From: Acidobacteriota bacterium
GTDB taxonomy: Bacteria; Acidobacteriota; Terriglobia; 20CM-2-55-15
Assembly: GCA_003223875.1 (NCBI GenBank)
Contig: QHWY01000176.1
Location: 1-34,884 of the forward strand
DNA length: 34,884 nt
Direction of reading: 5' to 3'
The notes under the pieces were generated by a model. The model saw only the letters and a program-made list of their open reading frames with translations, was not told where the DNA came from and searched no databases. The position numbers and the translations under genes are program-made. Shown here piece after piece: positions 25,125 through 33,162 of the stretch (position 1 is its first letter; every line of letters starts with the position of its first letter).

Positions 25125-26084
25125 ATGAGGAACGAACAAGTCTCCTTCTATAGCGAGGGCGCGAAGGTGAAAGGGATTCTCCGGTTGCCGGATGAGCGGA
25201 GCGAATGCGAACCCGATAGGGCGAAGCCATCAAGTGATGAAGCCGGATCCGGGCGGTGGCCCGGTATAGTGCAAGGTCCTGGTTGGCTGGGATTGATGGA
25301 CTCCAAACTCTACGAGCGGTATCACCGCAGCTTCACCGAAGCCGGGTATGCCGTACTGGTTTTTGATTACCGCGGATTTGGCGACAGTGAAGGCGAGAAG
25401 GGCTTAATTTTGCCTCAGCTTCAGGCGGAGGACATCCGTAACGCGATCACGTATCTCGAAACGCGTCCCGAGGTGGACTCGCGACGCATTGGTCTGTTCG
25501 GTTCGGGCGGCACCGGTGGCGCCAATCCCATCTACGTCGCGGCCATTGACCATCGGGTCAAGTGCGTCGTCAGCAACTACGCATTCGCCAGCGGGCGCGA
25601 GTGGCTGCGCAGCATGCGCCGCGAATACGAGTGGCTGGAGTTTTTACGGCGGCTCGAAGAAGACCGAAAGCGGCGCGTTCTGGAAGGCAGCGGCGAGATG
25701 GTCAGTCCCCGCGAAGAACTGATGGTCGCTACCCCGGAGCGGAAGGAGACTACAGTAAAGGCCGATGTGGATTATCGTATCCCCGAGCGGGTCTGGCTTC
25801 GCTCCGCAGAGGGATTGATGGAATTCAGCCCGGAAGATTACGTGTCCAGGATTTCACCCCGCGCGATCCTGTTCATCGCTACTGAAAACGATGCGGTAAC
25901 GCCGGAAGATCAAACGTTCCGGCTCTATGAGAAGGCGGGCCAGCCCAAGAAACTGATCCTGCAGAAGGAGACTTCCCACTACAAAGCGTACGGCGATTAT
26001 TTCGATCAGGTCACTCCGCAGATCATCGAATGGTATGACCGGTACCTAAAATACGCGCGAGTCGAGGTCTGGGAGCAGGCATAG
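25125..26084 (+). CDS. Alpha/beta-hydrolase-fold protein with altered nucleophile elbow
   Basis: The 319-residue product has the dienelactone-hydrolase/peptidase-like alpha/beta layout: GPGWLGLMDSKLYERYHRSF, VLVFDYRGFGDSEG, the elbow IGLFGSGGTGG, the acid in TENDAVTPEDQ and the histidine in ETSHYKAYGDYFD. In relatives the elbow is G-x-S-x-G (for example GLWGSSYGGG). Here the nucleophile position (residue 128) is Gly, though Ser127 is adjacent. Asp and His are kept. Residues 24-41 (ERSECEPDRAKPSSDEAG) are an extra in-frame segment encoded by DNA that shares 17 identical bases with the family A repeat. The stop is directly followed by the ATG of the CoxG-like gene, so it heads the molybdenum-hydroxylase operon. 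Its activity is uncertain. Confidence 0.8.
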   Translation: MRNEQVSFYSEGAKVKGILRLPDERSECEPDRAKPSSDEAGSGRWPGIVQGPGWLGLMDSKLYERYHRSFTEAGYAVLVFDYRGFGDSEGEKGLILPQLQAEDIRNAITYLETRPEVDSRRIGLFGSGGTGGANPIYVAAIDHRVKCVVSNYAFASGREWLRSMRREYEWLEFLRRLEEDRKRRVLEGSGEMVSPREELMVATPERKETTVKADVDYRIPERVWLRSAEGLMEFSPEDYVSRISPRAILFIATENDAVTPEDQTFRLYEKAGQPKKLILQKETSHYKAYGDYFDQVTPQIIEWYDRYLKYARVEVWEQA

Positions 26085-26558
26085 ATGCTTGTGAATCTTA
26101 CCCACACCTTGACGCTCGCCACAACACAGCAGGATGCCTGGAATCTTCTGCGCGACACGAAACGATTAGCGGCCTTGATTCCCAGCGTCGAGAGTGTGAC
26201 TCCAGTTGATGTGGAGAAGCATGTGGCGAGAATCGTGGAGCGGGTTGGTCCATTCCGTCTCAGCCTCAAGCTGGAAGTCAAAATCGTTCAAGCTGTGGAA
26301 CCCTCTCTGCTTCAGGCTGAGCTGAGCGGCGCCGATTCACATGGGCAAAATCGCCTTTCTGGGACAATCTGTGCAGAGTTGAAGAAAGCCTCTTCTGCCG
26401 GAACGCTCCTGAGCATGGACTCTCGCGTGGAAGTGACGGGCACGCTGGCAACGCTGGGCGCGGCGCCGATCCGGCGGCGAGCGAACGAACTCTTCGCGCA
26501 GTTTGCGGAGCGTTTGCAGGGCCAGTTTTCTCCCGCCGGGAAAGAGTCCAGCTCATGA
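26085..26558 (+). CDS. coxG: CoxG-like (SRPBCC) protein
   Basis: The 157-residue product has the CoxG/SRPBCC fold pattern: a start near VNLTHTLTLATTQQDAWNLL, the region LAALIPSVESVTPVD (family: xxxxCxPG/PGxxxv), RVGPFRLSLKLEVKI, and a final long helix RRRANELFAQFAERLQ. In CO-dehydrogenase gene clusters CoxG recruits the accessory AAA protein to the membrane and aids enzyme maturation; in other molybdenum-hydroxylase operons its job is unproven. The usual Cys of the family motif is not present here. The ATG directly follows the TAG of the upstream gene. The 3' end overlaps the iron-sulfur subunit gene by 4 bases (ATGA). Confidence 0.85.
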   Translation: MLVNLTHTLTLATTQQDAWNLLRDTKRLAALIPSVESVTPVDVEKHVARIVERVGPFRLSLKLEVKIVQAVEPSLLQAELSGADSHGQNRLSGTICAELKKASSAGTLLSMDSRVEVTGTLATLGAAPIRRRANELFAQFAERLQGQFSPAGKESSS

Positions 26559-27037
26559 AGCTCGAGTTGGTTTTGAACGGCAAACCTGTCGAGCTCGATT
26601 TCGAACCCCAAGAAACCCTGGCTGAGGTTCTCCGAAACCGGTGCCACCTGACTGGATTGAAGGTTTCTTGCGAGGTGCAGGTATGCGGTGCTTGTACGGC
26701 GCTCGTTGACGACTTGCCCGTGAGCGCGTGCACGTACCTTGCTTATGAAGCCCGCGGACGAAGGGTCACGACGATCGAGGGGATCGGTGACGGCGAACGG
26801 CTTCACCCCATCCAACAAGCATTCCTCGATGAGTTCGCTTTTCAGTGCGGCTTCTGCACGCCGGGAATGATCCTTGCGGCCAAGGCGCTTCTCCAAGAGA
26901 GCCCCGAACCGACCGACGCCGAGGTTGTGAGTTATATGGATGGCAACCTTTGCCGCTGTACCGGCTATCGTCCGATTCTCAAAGCGATCCGCCGGGCCGC
27001 CGGTCTGATGCGGCAGCAGGCGCGAGAGCGCCCATGA
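26555..27037 (+). CDS. coxS: Molybdenum hydroxylase, 2Fe-2S subunit (CoxS/XdhC-like)
   Basis: The 160-residue product has the two-cluster layout of xanthine-dehydrogenase-family small subunits. The plant-ferredoxin-type cluster is bound by C39, C44, C47 and C59 (SCEVQVCGACTAL and VSAC). The second, helical-domain cluster is bound by C98, C101, C133 and C135 (FQCGFCTPG and NLCRCTGYRP). The protein passes electrons from the molybdenum site to FAD. Length and motifs are normal. It overlaps the upstream gene by 4 bases. A 217-base family A repeat separates it from the large subunit gene, which is unusual because these subunits are normally adjacent. Confidence 0.95.
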   Translation: MKLELVLNGKPVELDFEPQETLAEVLRNRCHLTGLKVSCEVQVCGACTALVDDLPVSACTYLAYEARGRRVTTIEGIGDGERLHPIQQAFLDEFAFQCGFCTPGMILAAKALLQESPEPTDAEVVSYMDGNLCRCTGYRPILKAIRRAAGLMRQQARERP

Positions 27038-27084
27038 GTCGTGTCGTCTTTCATAATTACGGTGACTTTTGGTTAGGAAGCGTC

Positions 27085-27301
27085 GCATTCCCCTCCTCGC
27101 AGAGGAGGGGTGGCTGCGCCACCAAGAAAATGGCGCGAAGCCACCGAGGCGGCGCAGACGGGGTGGCGCGAAGCACGAGCCCGATAGGGCGAAGCCTTAA
27201 TAGAAGACCGGCAAGCCCACGATTTCGCCGAACTGACCACCCCGGCGCGCCAGCTTCTATTAAGCTGTCGTGCCACCCCTCCTCTGCGAGGAGGGGAATG
27301 C
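27085..27301. repeat. Family A palindromic repeat (copy 3, complete, 30-bp terminal inverted repeats)
   Basis: Both ends carry the same 30 bases in inverted orientation (27085-27114 and 27272-27301), beginning GCATTCCCCTCCTCGCAGAG. The end unit is itself a palindrome (CCCCTCCTC-GCA-GAGGAGGGG). The interior contains CCCGATAGGGCGAAGCC (27180-27196), also found in the alpha/beta hydrolase gene. GTC flanks both sides and might be a 3-base target duplication, but this is weak. No protein is encoded. It lies inside the operon between the small and large hydroxylase subunits and could weaken or modulate expression of the downstream genes. Confidence 0.9.
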
Positions 27302-27341
27302 GTCAGCGTAATTTCCAAATCCACACTAGTGAGAGATTCGC

Positions 27342-29666
27342 ATGAAGCACGGGGAGTTCCGCGTCGTCAATCATTCGGTTCCTCGCGAAGACGGCGTGGC
27401 CAAGGTCACGGGCCGGGCCGTCTTTACGAGCGACATCCGGCTGGACGGCATGGCCTATGCGAAGTTGTTGCGAAGCCCTGTCGCTCACGCGCGCATTCTC
27501 TCTGTCGATACCCGTGAAGTCCTGCGCCAGCCGGGTGTAATCGCCGTTTTGACCGGAAGTGACTTGCACGGAATTGACCCATATTACGGGCACGCCGTGA
27601 AAGACCATCCCCTACTGGCGATCGGAAAGGTCCGGTTCTTGGGAGAGCCGGTTGCGGCAGTCGTTGCGGAGGACGAGCGCAGCGCTTACGAGGCGCTCGA
27701 GTCGGTTGGAGTCGAATATGAAGAGTTGCCCGCGGTGCTCGACGTGGACTCGGCGCTCGCCGATGGTGCGCCACTGCTTCACGAGATGACCTACCGCACA
27801 GGAGGATTTCGTGGTTTCGATGATCCTGCCAGCACGCAGCCGGGCAACATCTGCCAAAGGATCCATCTGGAGTGGGGCGATGCCGGTGCCGCGTTTACCA
27901 GCGCCGCTCACGCGATCGAGGGAGAGTTCTTTTTCCCCATGGCCTATGCCTATGCGATGGAACCGTACGTCTCCATCGCCGACTACAACGATGCGGGACT
28001 GACAGTTTATTCCTCGGCACAGCATCCGTTCATTGTGCGTAATGATCTCGCCAAGGTCTTTGGACTAGCGCTGAATCGTGTGCGGCTGATCGTGCCGTTC
28101 GTCGGCGGAGGCTACGGCAGCAAATCCTATACGAAGATTGAGCCGCTCACGGCTGCATGCTCGTGGAAAACAAGACGTCCAGTCAAGCTGCAGCTCAGCG
28201 TCGAAGAGGCCATGCTCACCACGCGGAACGACGATGCGCGCGTCCGCATTCGTATGGCCGCGGACCGCGAAGGACGTTTTGTAGGCCTCCAGGCAACGAT
28301 CCTCCTCAATACCGGCGCTTATGCGGAGAATAGCCCCTTGGTCGCCAGGAGAGCGGCCAACCGCGTTATCGGACCGTATCGGATTCCGAACGTCAAGGTG
28401 GATTGCTACGCCGTTTACACCAACACGGTCCCAGCCAGTTCCTTCCGAGGATTCGGCGCGACACAAGTCACGTTTCCTCGAGAATCGCAGATCGACGAAT
28501 TGGCCGAACGCCTCGGTTGCGATCCGGTCGAACTTCGACGAAAGAACCTGGCAGCGCGCGGTGAATCCATCCATTCCGGCTTGCGGCCCCTCGATGCAGA
28601 TCTGTCCGGTGATCTTTCCATGGTTGTCGAAGCGCTCACGGACCGGCCTTTGCCGAAGGGCCACGGGCGCGCGGTGGGCTGCTCGGCCAGCGACGCGGGT
28701 TCGGATCCAGTCTCATCGGCGGTTGTGCACGTCTACGGCGACGGCTCTATCTCTGTCGTCATGGGAAGCACGGAGATGGGCCAGGGCAGCCACACGGTGA
28801 TGCAGCAGATCGCAGCTGAGGAAATGGGTGTGGCCATCGAGCGGGTCAGGGTGGTCAGTTGCGATACTGCCATCACGCCTTTCGATCGATCGACCGGCGC
28901 CAGCCGCTCTACCACCACCATGGGCAGGGCGGTACTGGAAGCTTGCCAGGACGCCATCGCACAATTGAGAAATATGGCTGCCGACGTATTAAAGACGAAC
29001 CCGGGAAACCTTGTCCTAGAGCGCGACGGCATTGCGTTCCAAAAACGGCATTGGCGCTGGCAGGATGTGCTGGGGGAATTTTTTGGATTGCCCGATTGCA
29101 GTATCATCGGCCGAGCCTATCTGAGGAAGGCTGGTGATCTGGCGCTGCTTCCGCTGTTCTGGGAGGTCGGCTGTACGGGGGTCGAAGTTGCAGTGGATAC
29201 GGAAACCGGCAAGATTCATTTGGAGCGGCTGATAACGGTCGGCGATGTGGGTCTGGCAATCCATCCGGCGATGGCCGAGGGACAGGATCTGGGTGCGGCT
29301 ACAATGGGGCTGGGCCTTGGCCTTTACGAAGAACTTGTTTACGAAGGCCAGCAGTTGGTGAACGGAAATCTCCTGGACTATCGCGTCCCCCGCTTTTCCG
29401 ACCTCCCGCCGCAGGTGGACCTCCTCTTGGCCGAAAATCGGGACGGCATAGGACCCTATGGGGCCAAAGGAGGCGGCGAAGGCTCATTGAATCCGGTTCC
29501 CGCCAGCCTGGCCAACGCCCTATACAGCGCGACGCGCGCCCGGGTCAGGCGATTGCCGCTGACGCCGGAGCGCGTGTGGGGAGCCTTGACGGGGCGCACG
29601 CCTGAACTCCCGAATTCATTCGGGAGTTCAGGCGTGCGCCCCCAGGAGAAGGACATTGGCCGTTGA
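27342..29666 (+). CDS. coxL: Molybdenum hydroxylase, molybdopterin-binding large subunit (CoxL/XdhA-like)
   Basis: The 774-residue product is a full-length xanthine-dehydrogenase-family catalytic subunit. It has the N-terminal hammerhead domain (DGVAKVTGRAVFTSDI, GEPVAAVVAEDERSAYEAL), the first cofactor domain with FVGGGYGSKSY (254-262) and RGFGATQVTFPRE (from R369), GSTEMGQGSHTVMQQIAAEE in the middle, and GAKGGGEGSLNP with the catalytic glutamate at 713. The motif after RGFG is ATQ, and there is no AYRCSFR motif of CO dehydrogenase, so this is not a CO oxidiser. The substrate is probably a heteroaromatic ring. The native end should be near TPERVWGAL. The following residues (TGRTPELPNSFGSSGVRP) are encoded by a perfect palindrome, so repeat DNA has replaced or extended the C-terminus. 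The gene overlaps the amidohydrolase gene by 11 bases. Confidence 0.93.
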   Translation: MKHGEFRVVNHSVPREDGVAKVTGRAVFTSDIRLDGMAYAKLLRSPVAHARILSVDTREVLRQPGVIAVLTGSDLHGIDPYYGHAVKDHPLLAIGKVRFLGEPVAAVVAEDERSAYEALESVGVEYEELPAVLDVDSALADGAPLLHEMTYRTGGFRGFDDPASTQPGNICQRIHLEWGDAGAAFTSAAHAIEGEFFFPMAYAYAMEPYVSIADYNDAGLTVYSSAQHPFIVRNDLAKVFGLALNRVRLIVPFVGGGYGSKSYTKIEPLTAACSWKTRRPVKLQLSVEEAMLTTRNDDARVRIRMAADREGRFVGLQATILLNTGAYAENSPLVARRAANRVIGPYRIPNVKVDCYAVYTNTVPASSFRGFGATQVTFPRESQIDELAERLGCDPVELRRKNLAARGESIHSGLRPLDADLSGDLSMVVEALTDRPLPKGHGRAVGCSASDAGSDPVSSAVVHVYGDGSISVVMGSTEMGQGSHTVMQQIAAEEMGVAIERVRVVSCDTAITPFDRSTGASRSTTTMGRAVLEACQDAIAQLRNMAADVLKTNPGNLVLERDGIAFQKRHWRWQDVLGEFFGLPDCSIIGRAYLRKAGDLALLPLFWEVGCTGVEVAVDTETGKIHLERLITVGDVGLAIHPAMAEGQDLGAATMGLGLGLYEELVYEGQQLVNGNLLDYRVPRFSDLPPQVDLLLAENRDGIGPYGAKGGGEGSLNPVPASLANALYSATRARVRRLPLTPERVWGALTGRTPELPNSFGSSGVRPQEKDIGR
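29591..29642. repeat. 52-base perfect palindrome inside the end of the large-subunit gene
   Basis: The arm at 29591-29615 (GGGGCGCACGCCTGAACTCC and CGAAT) is the exact reverse complement of 29618-29642, with a 2-base loop (25 pairs). It is translated as the last but few residues of the large subunit, and the AGGAG for the next gene begins two bases beyond it. The hairpin can form in mRNA directly before the coupled start codon. Confidence 0.95.
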
Positions 29667-31032
29667 TCTTCTTTTGAAAGCAGGCATGGTCGTCACCGAG
29701 GGTGGCGTTGTCCGAGCCGATGTTGCCGTTTCTGGAGAGAAGATCGTGGGCATCGTCGCACCCGGCGAAACCAACCAGGCAAAACGTGTCGTGGACATCA
29801 GCGGGCTTCACCTCTTGCCGGGTCTGATCGACATGCACTCGCATCACCGGGAGCCGGGTTTCACCCACAAGGAGGATGTGATCACAGCGACGAAGTGTTG
29901 CGCTGCCGGAGGCGTCACCCTCAGTGTGGGTATGCCCAACGTCAGCCCTCCTCCCACGACGCCCGAGATCCTCGAGGATATCTTCGCACTCTATAAGAAA
30001 AAGGCGATTGTTGATTACAACATGAATCCGGCCGCCACGGTTCTGGAAGAGATTCCGCGCCTCTCGACGATGGGGATTCTCGCCTTCAAGATCTTCATGG
30101 TTGTCGATACGGGCCGTTCCTACCCGCATATGCCTGGAATCGGCGTGCACGACCACGGCAAGCTCCTCTCCATCTTCCAGGCCGTTCAGAAAACCGGCAT
30201 GCCGCTCATGGTTCATCCCCACGATCAAGCGTTGATGACTCAAATCGAACAGACCTACTGGGCTGAAGGTCGACGCGACTTCCGAGCCTACGCCCAAGCG
30301 TATGCGGCACATGACGGCATTATTTGGGACGTGGCCGTGGGCGTGCTCCTGCGGCTCCAGCAGGCAACCGGGATGAGACTGCACCTGTTGCACCTTCAGA
30401 CGAAGAGATGCGTGGAGATGCTCCGTGCTGCAAAGGCAGAGGGCCGGCCGGTGTCGGCGGAAGTCAATCCATGGGCGCTGTGGCTTGGCAATGACTGGAA
30501 CACCATCGAGCGCCTTGGATCCTATGCGCTTTCCTACTACGTCGCGCCCCATCACTACGAAGCGGTCTGGAAGGGATTGCTTGAAGGAACTGTCGACATC
30601 ATCGCCACCGATCACGCTCCCCACTTGAAGGAAGAGAAAGAGCCGGGTTGGACCGATGGATGGAAGGCCCATACCGGAACGCCTTCCGAGCAGCATTACC
30701 TCACGCTATTGCTGACGGACGTTTCCGCGAGACGGATCTCACTCGAGCGCGCGGTGGAGATCGTTTCCACCAAGCCGGCGAAGTTGTTCGGTCTTTACCC
30801 GCGCAAGGGCGCCATTCGCGTGGGAGCGGATGCAGACATGGTCGCCGTCGATCTCAACAAAGAACATGTCATCACCGATGAGGAGGTTCTCAGCAAATGT
30901 GGCTGGACCCCTTATGCGGGGCGGAAAGTGCGTGGGCTGCCGGTACACACGCTAGTGCGGGGACAATTCGTGTTCGAGAACGGGAAAGTGGTGGGCGAGC
31001 CGGGCTGGGGCCGGCTGGCAAGCCCGGTGTGA
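29656..31032 (+). CDS. Cyclic amidohydrolase (dihydroorotase/hydantoinase/allantoinase superfamily)
   Basis: The product has 458 residues with a TTG start at 29656. AGGAG at 29644-29648, 7 bases upstream, and the family N-terminus (AVDLLLKAGMVVTEGGVVRA) support that start. The metal set of the binuclear enzymes is complete by inspection: HSH (H61, H63) in GLIDMHSHHREPG, K145 in AFKIF (the carboxylated lysine), H187 in VHPHD, H243 or H246 in HLLHLQT, and D319 in ATDHAPH. The superfamily opens cyclic amides such as dihydrouracil, hydantoin, allantoin and dihydroorotate. The HREPG motif leans to allantoinase/dihydroorotase-like members. It is coupled to the molybdenum-hydroxylase gene, so its natural substrate is probably the hydroxylated product of that enzyme or a derivative. 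It is not assigned to one reaction. Confidence 0.88.
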   Translation: MAVDLLLKAGMVVTEGGVVRADVAVSGEKIVGIVAPGETNQAKRVVDISGLHLLPGLIDMHSHHREPGFTHKEDVITATKCCAAGGVTLSVGMPNVSPPPTTPEILEDIFALYKKKAIVDYNMNPAATVLEEIPRLSTMGILAFKIFMVVDTGRSYPHMPGIGVHDHGKLLSIFQAVQKTGMPLMVHPHDQALMTQIEQTYWAEGRRDFRAYAQAYAAHDGIIWDVAVGVLLRLQQATGMRLHLLHLQTKRCVEMLRAAKAEGRPVSAEVNPWALWLGNDWNTIERLGSYALSYYVAPHHYEAVWKGLLEGTVDIIATDHAPHLKEEKEPGWTDGWKAHTGTPSEQHYLTLLLTDVSARRISLERAVEIVSTKPAKLFGLYPRKGAIRVGADADMVAVDLNKEHVITDEEVLSKCGWTPYAGRKVRGLPVHTLVRGQFVFENGKVVGEPGWGRLASPV

Positions 31033-31039
31033 TGGTTAC

Positions 31040-31256
31040 AGCCGCGAAGCGGCGTTAGAAAATAGCCCAGCGCGTAAGCGCTGGGTTTGGAGTCTGTTGG
31101 AACGTTAGCCCCGGAGGGGCGGCATAACGGTGTTCTGCCGCCCTTTCAGGGCTGCGCATCACGGAATACATGGACCCAGCGCTGACGCGCTGGGCTATTG
31201 TCTCACGCCGCTTCGCGGCTTTGGGCAAGAGGGCCGCCGCTCTGCGGCGAGGAGGA
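31040..31256. repeat. Family C repeat cluster (copy 1)
   Basis: The array of short palindromes contains AGCCGCGAAGCGGCG, CCCAGCGCGTAAGCGCTGGG, GCCCCGGAGGGGCGGC and their inverted counterparts further on (CCCAGCGCTGACGCGCTGGG, GCCGCTTCGCGGC). The outer parts mirror each other around about 31145. The same units occur at 34588-34834. The last unit ends in GAGGAGG, which serves as the likely Shine-Dalgarno sequence of the next gene. REP-like elements of this build are often moved by REP-associated transposases; none is encoded here. Confidence 0.85.
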
Positions 31257-31265
31257 ACCTGGATC

Positions 31266-32282
31266 ATGTCCACAGAATATGGTTTGCTTTTGCCCCATTT
31301 CGGCCCGGAAACCGATCGAGACAGGATCATTGAGGGAGCCCGGCGAGCCGAGCGGATGGGTTTTGATTCCGTTTGGGTGAGAGACCATTTGGTATTTCAT
31401 CCTCATGGGATGGAAGGAACGGACAATACCTTCATCGACCCATTCGTGGTCCTGGCGGCGCTCGGATCCGCGACAACAAAAATCAAGTTGGGCTTCGGCT
31501 CGCTGATTCCACACCGGCATCCGATCTTGCTCGCGCTGATGCTCAACTCCTTGGGGTACATGGCTGGGGATCGGTTGCTGCTGAGCCTGGGACTGGGAAC
31601 GTTTCAGCAGGAGTTTGATGCCATCGGCATGGGTGAGTGGCCACGCGACGAGGTTGTCCGGGAACAAGTCGCGATTCTGCGGAAAATCTGCAACGGGGAT
31701 CACGTTTCCTGGGAGGGCGGCAAGTTTTATCGCTTTCAGGACGTGGGTATCAAGCCGAAATATCCGTCGAAGCTCGAAATTTGGTACGCCGGAGCCACAC
31801 CTGCGTCGGTGCGACGAGCGCTGGAATACTGCGATGGCTGGCTACCTGGCCGGATTACTCTGGCCACTTATCGCAAGCGCGTCGAAAAACTTCGCAGCGG
31901 GGCCGATGCTCAGGGCCGGCCGCGCCTGCATGAAGGCTGCATTCCGATCACGAGTATTGACAAGGACCGAAAGACGGCCATTGAGAAGGTCAACCTCGAC
32001 GGATTGCTCTCGAATGCCAATAAACAGAAGTTCTGGGTGAAGCCGGCTTCGGGTTCGTTTCGAACGGCAGAGGATCTGGAGGGTTCCTTCATCGCAGGAA
32101 GTCCTGAAGACATCGTGAATGAGGTCCGGAAGTTTATCGAAATCGGCATCGATCACATCGTTTTCGATTTGCGTTTTCGCTTTGACGCGTGGGACCGCTC
32201 CATCGAACTGCTCGGCACGGAGGTCGTGCCCCGCTTGCGCAAAATCCAGCTTACGGCTAGGCCGGTTGGGCCGGTCCAATGA
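31266..32282 (+). CDS. LLM-class flavin-dependent oxidoreductase (luciferase-like, F420 type)
   Basis: The product has 338 residues from ATG 31266, preceded by GAGGAGG about 11 bases upstream. The open frame extends back to 31170, but that part is translated repeat. The N-terminal strand MSTEYGLLLPHFGP and RRAERMGFDSVWVRDHLVF are typical of luciferase-like TIM barrels. TTKIKLGFGSLIPHRHPILLA, RLLLSLGLGTFQQEF and KPKYPSKLEIWYAGATPASV follow the same pattern. The C-terminal ...SPEDIVNEVRKFIEIGIDHI is also characteristic. Members reduce or oxygenate with reduced F420 or FMN; the cofactor is not certain by eye. Two members of the wider family (RutA, and heterocycle mono-oxygenases) open N-heterocyclic rings, which fits the neighbours. 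The stop overlaps the FAD-subunit start (4 bases). Confidence 0.88.
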   Translation: MSTEYGLLLPHFGPETDRDRIIEGARRAERMGFDSVWVRDHLVFHPHGMEGTDNTFIDPFVVLAALGSATTKIKLGFGSLIPHRHPILLALMLNSLGYMAGDRLLLSLGLGTFQQEFDAIGMGEWPRDEVVREQVAILRKICNGDHVSWEGGKFYRFQDVGIKPKYPSKLEIWYAGATPASVRRALEYCDGWLPGRITLATYRKRVEKLRSGADAQGRPRLHEGCIPITSIDKDRKTAIEKVNLDGLLSNANKQKFWVKPASGSFRTAEDLEGSFIAGSPEDIVNEVRKFIEIGIDHIVFDLRFRFDAWDRSIELLGTEVVPRLRKIQLTARPVGPVQ

Positions 32283-33145
32283 TGCTTCTGCGGCGTTTCG
32301 AAATCCACCAGCCCTCCAACGTTGCGGAGGCCGTTCAGATGGGGGCCCATTTTGGTGAGCAAGCATCTCTCTATGCCGGTGGAACGGAACTGTTGCTGGC
32401 AATGAAGCACGATGTGCTGCGCTACAAGCACCTGATCGACGTCAAGGTCATTCCGGGGCTTGAGGCGATCGAGCTGCGCGATGGGATGATCCGGGTCGGC
32501 GCCACGGCGACACATCGCAGTATCGAACGATCGGCTCTCCTGAGAAGCCGGTTGCCGGTGTTTACCAAGATGGAGAGCCTCGTGGCCAATGTTCGTGTCC
32601 GAAATACCGGCACCCTGGGCGGCAATCTCTGCTTTGCCGAACCACACTCGGACCCCGCTACTCTCCTTCTGGTGCTGGGCGCAAGCGTGGCTGTCGAAGG
32701 TCCGCAAGGACGGCGAGAGATTCTGATGGACGACTTCTTCGCCGGACCTTACGAAACGCGGCTCGCACCGAACGAGATGATGACCGCCATCCAGATTCCG
32801 CTGCCAAGCGGGCGATGGCGGTCGGCTTACGTGAAGTTCCAGGTTCACGAGAGACCGATGCTGGGCTTGGCACTGGCGCTGGAGACGACGGAGGATGGAG
32901 AAACGTTTAGCCGGGCGCGAGTGGCCGTGGGCTGTGTGAGTCCTTGTCCACAGCGGTCAGCGGCGGCGGAAAGCTTGTTGACCGGCCCTCGTCCCGAAAT
33001 TGAGCGCAACCTGCCCCTGGCGGCTGAAGCGCTCGCCGACTCGGCCGAACTGATCGACGACCAGCAAGGCTCGGCGGAATACAAACGGCATCTGATCCGC
33101 GTATTTCTGCGGCGAGCGTTCGTGAAGGCGTTGGAGGGGAGTTAG
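32279..33145 (+). CDS. coxM: Molybdenum hydroxylase, FAD-binding subunit (CoxM/XdhB-like)
   Basis: The 288-residue product has the FAD motifs of the family: YAGGTELLLAMK (A33-E37 region, the GG loop) and RNTGTLGGNLCFAEPHSDP (T112-N116). The C-terminal CO_deh_flav_C domain follows (VKFQVHERPMLGLALALE and ...HLIRVFLRRAFVKALE). It accepts electrons from the 2Fe-2S subunit. Length is normal. It overlaps the LLM gene by 4 bases, so the LLM protein is inserted between hydroxylase subunits in the operon order S, L, amidohydrolase, LLM, M. That order is unlike the usual M-S-L and hints that the LLM enzyme works in the same pathway. Confidence 0.93.
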   Translation: MMLLRRFEIHQPSNVAEAVQMGAHFGEQASLYAGGTELLLAMKHDVLRYKHLIDVKVIPGLEAIELRDGMIRVGATATHRSIERSALLRSRLPVFTKMESLVANVRVRNTGTLGGNLCFAEPHSDPATLLLVLGASVAVEGPQGRREILMDDFFAGPYETRLAPNEMMTAIQIPLPSGRWRSAYVKFQVHERPMLGLALALETTEDGETFSRARVAVGCVSPCPQRSAAAESLLTGPRPEIERNLPLAAEALADSAELIDDQQGSAEYKRHLIRVFLRRAFVKALEGS

Positions 33146-33162
33146 GAATGAGCCAGAAAGCT

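Noticed and set aside
27085..27301. CRISPR array suspected from repeated GC-rich units
   Set aside because: The units are inverted, not direct, are not regularly spaced, and no spacers or cas genes are present. No CRISPR was seen in the window.
27342..29666. Call as true CO dehydrogenase large subunit
   Set aside because: The AYRCSFR-type active-site loop of CO-oxidising form I enzymes is not present; the general molybdenum-hydroxylase label is safer.
29545..30696. 383-codon minus-strand ORF
   Set aside because: It lies opposite the cyclic amidohydrolase, which has a full set of metal ligands; shadow frame.
31170..31265. N-terminal extension of the LLM oxidoreductase
   Set aside because: This part is translated family C repeat; the family N-terminus begins at 31266 after a GAGGAGG.
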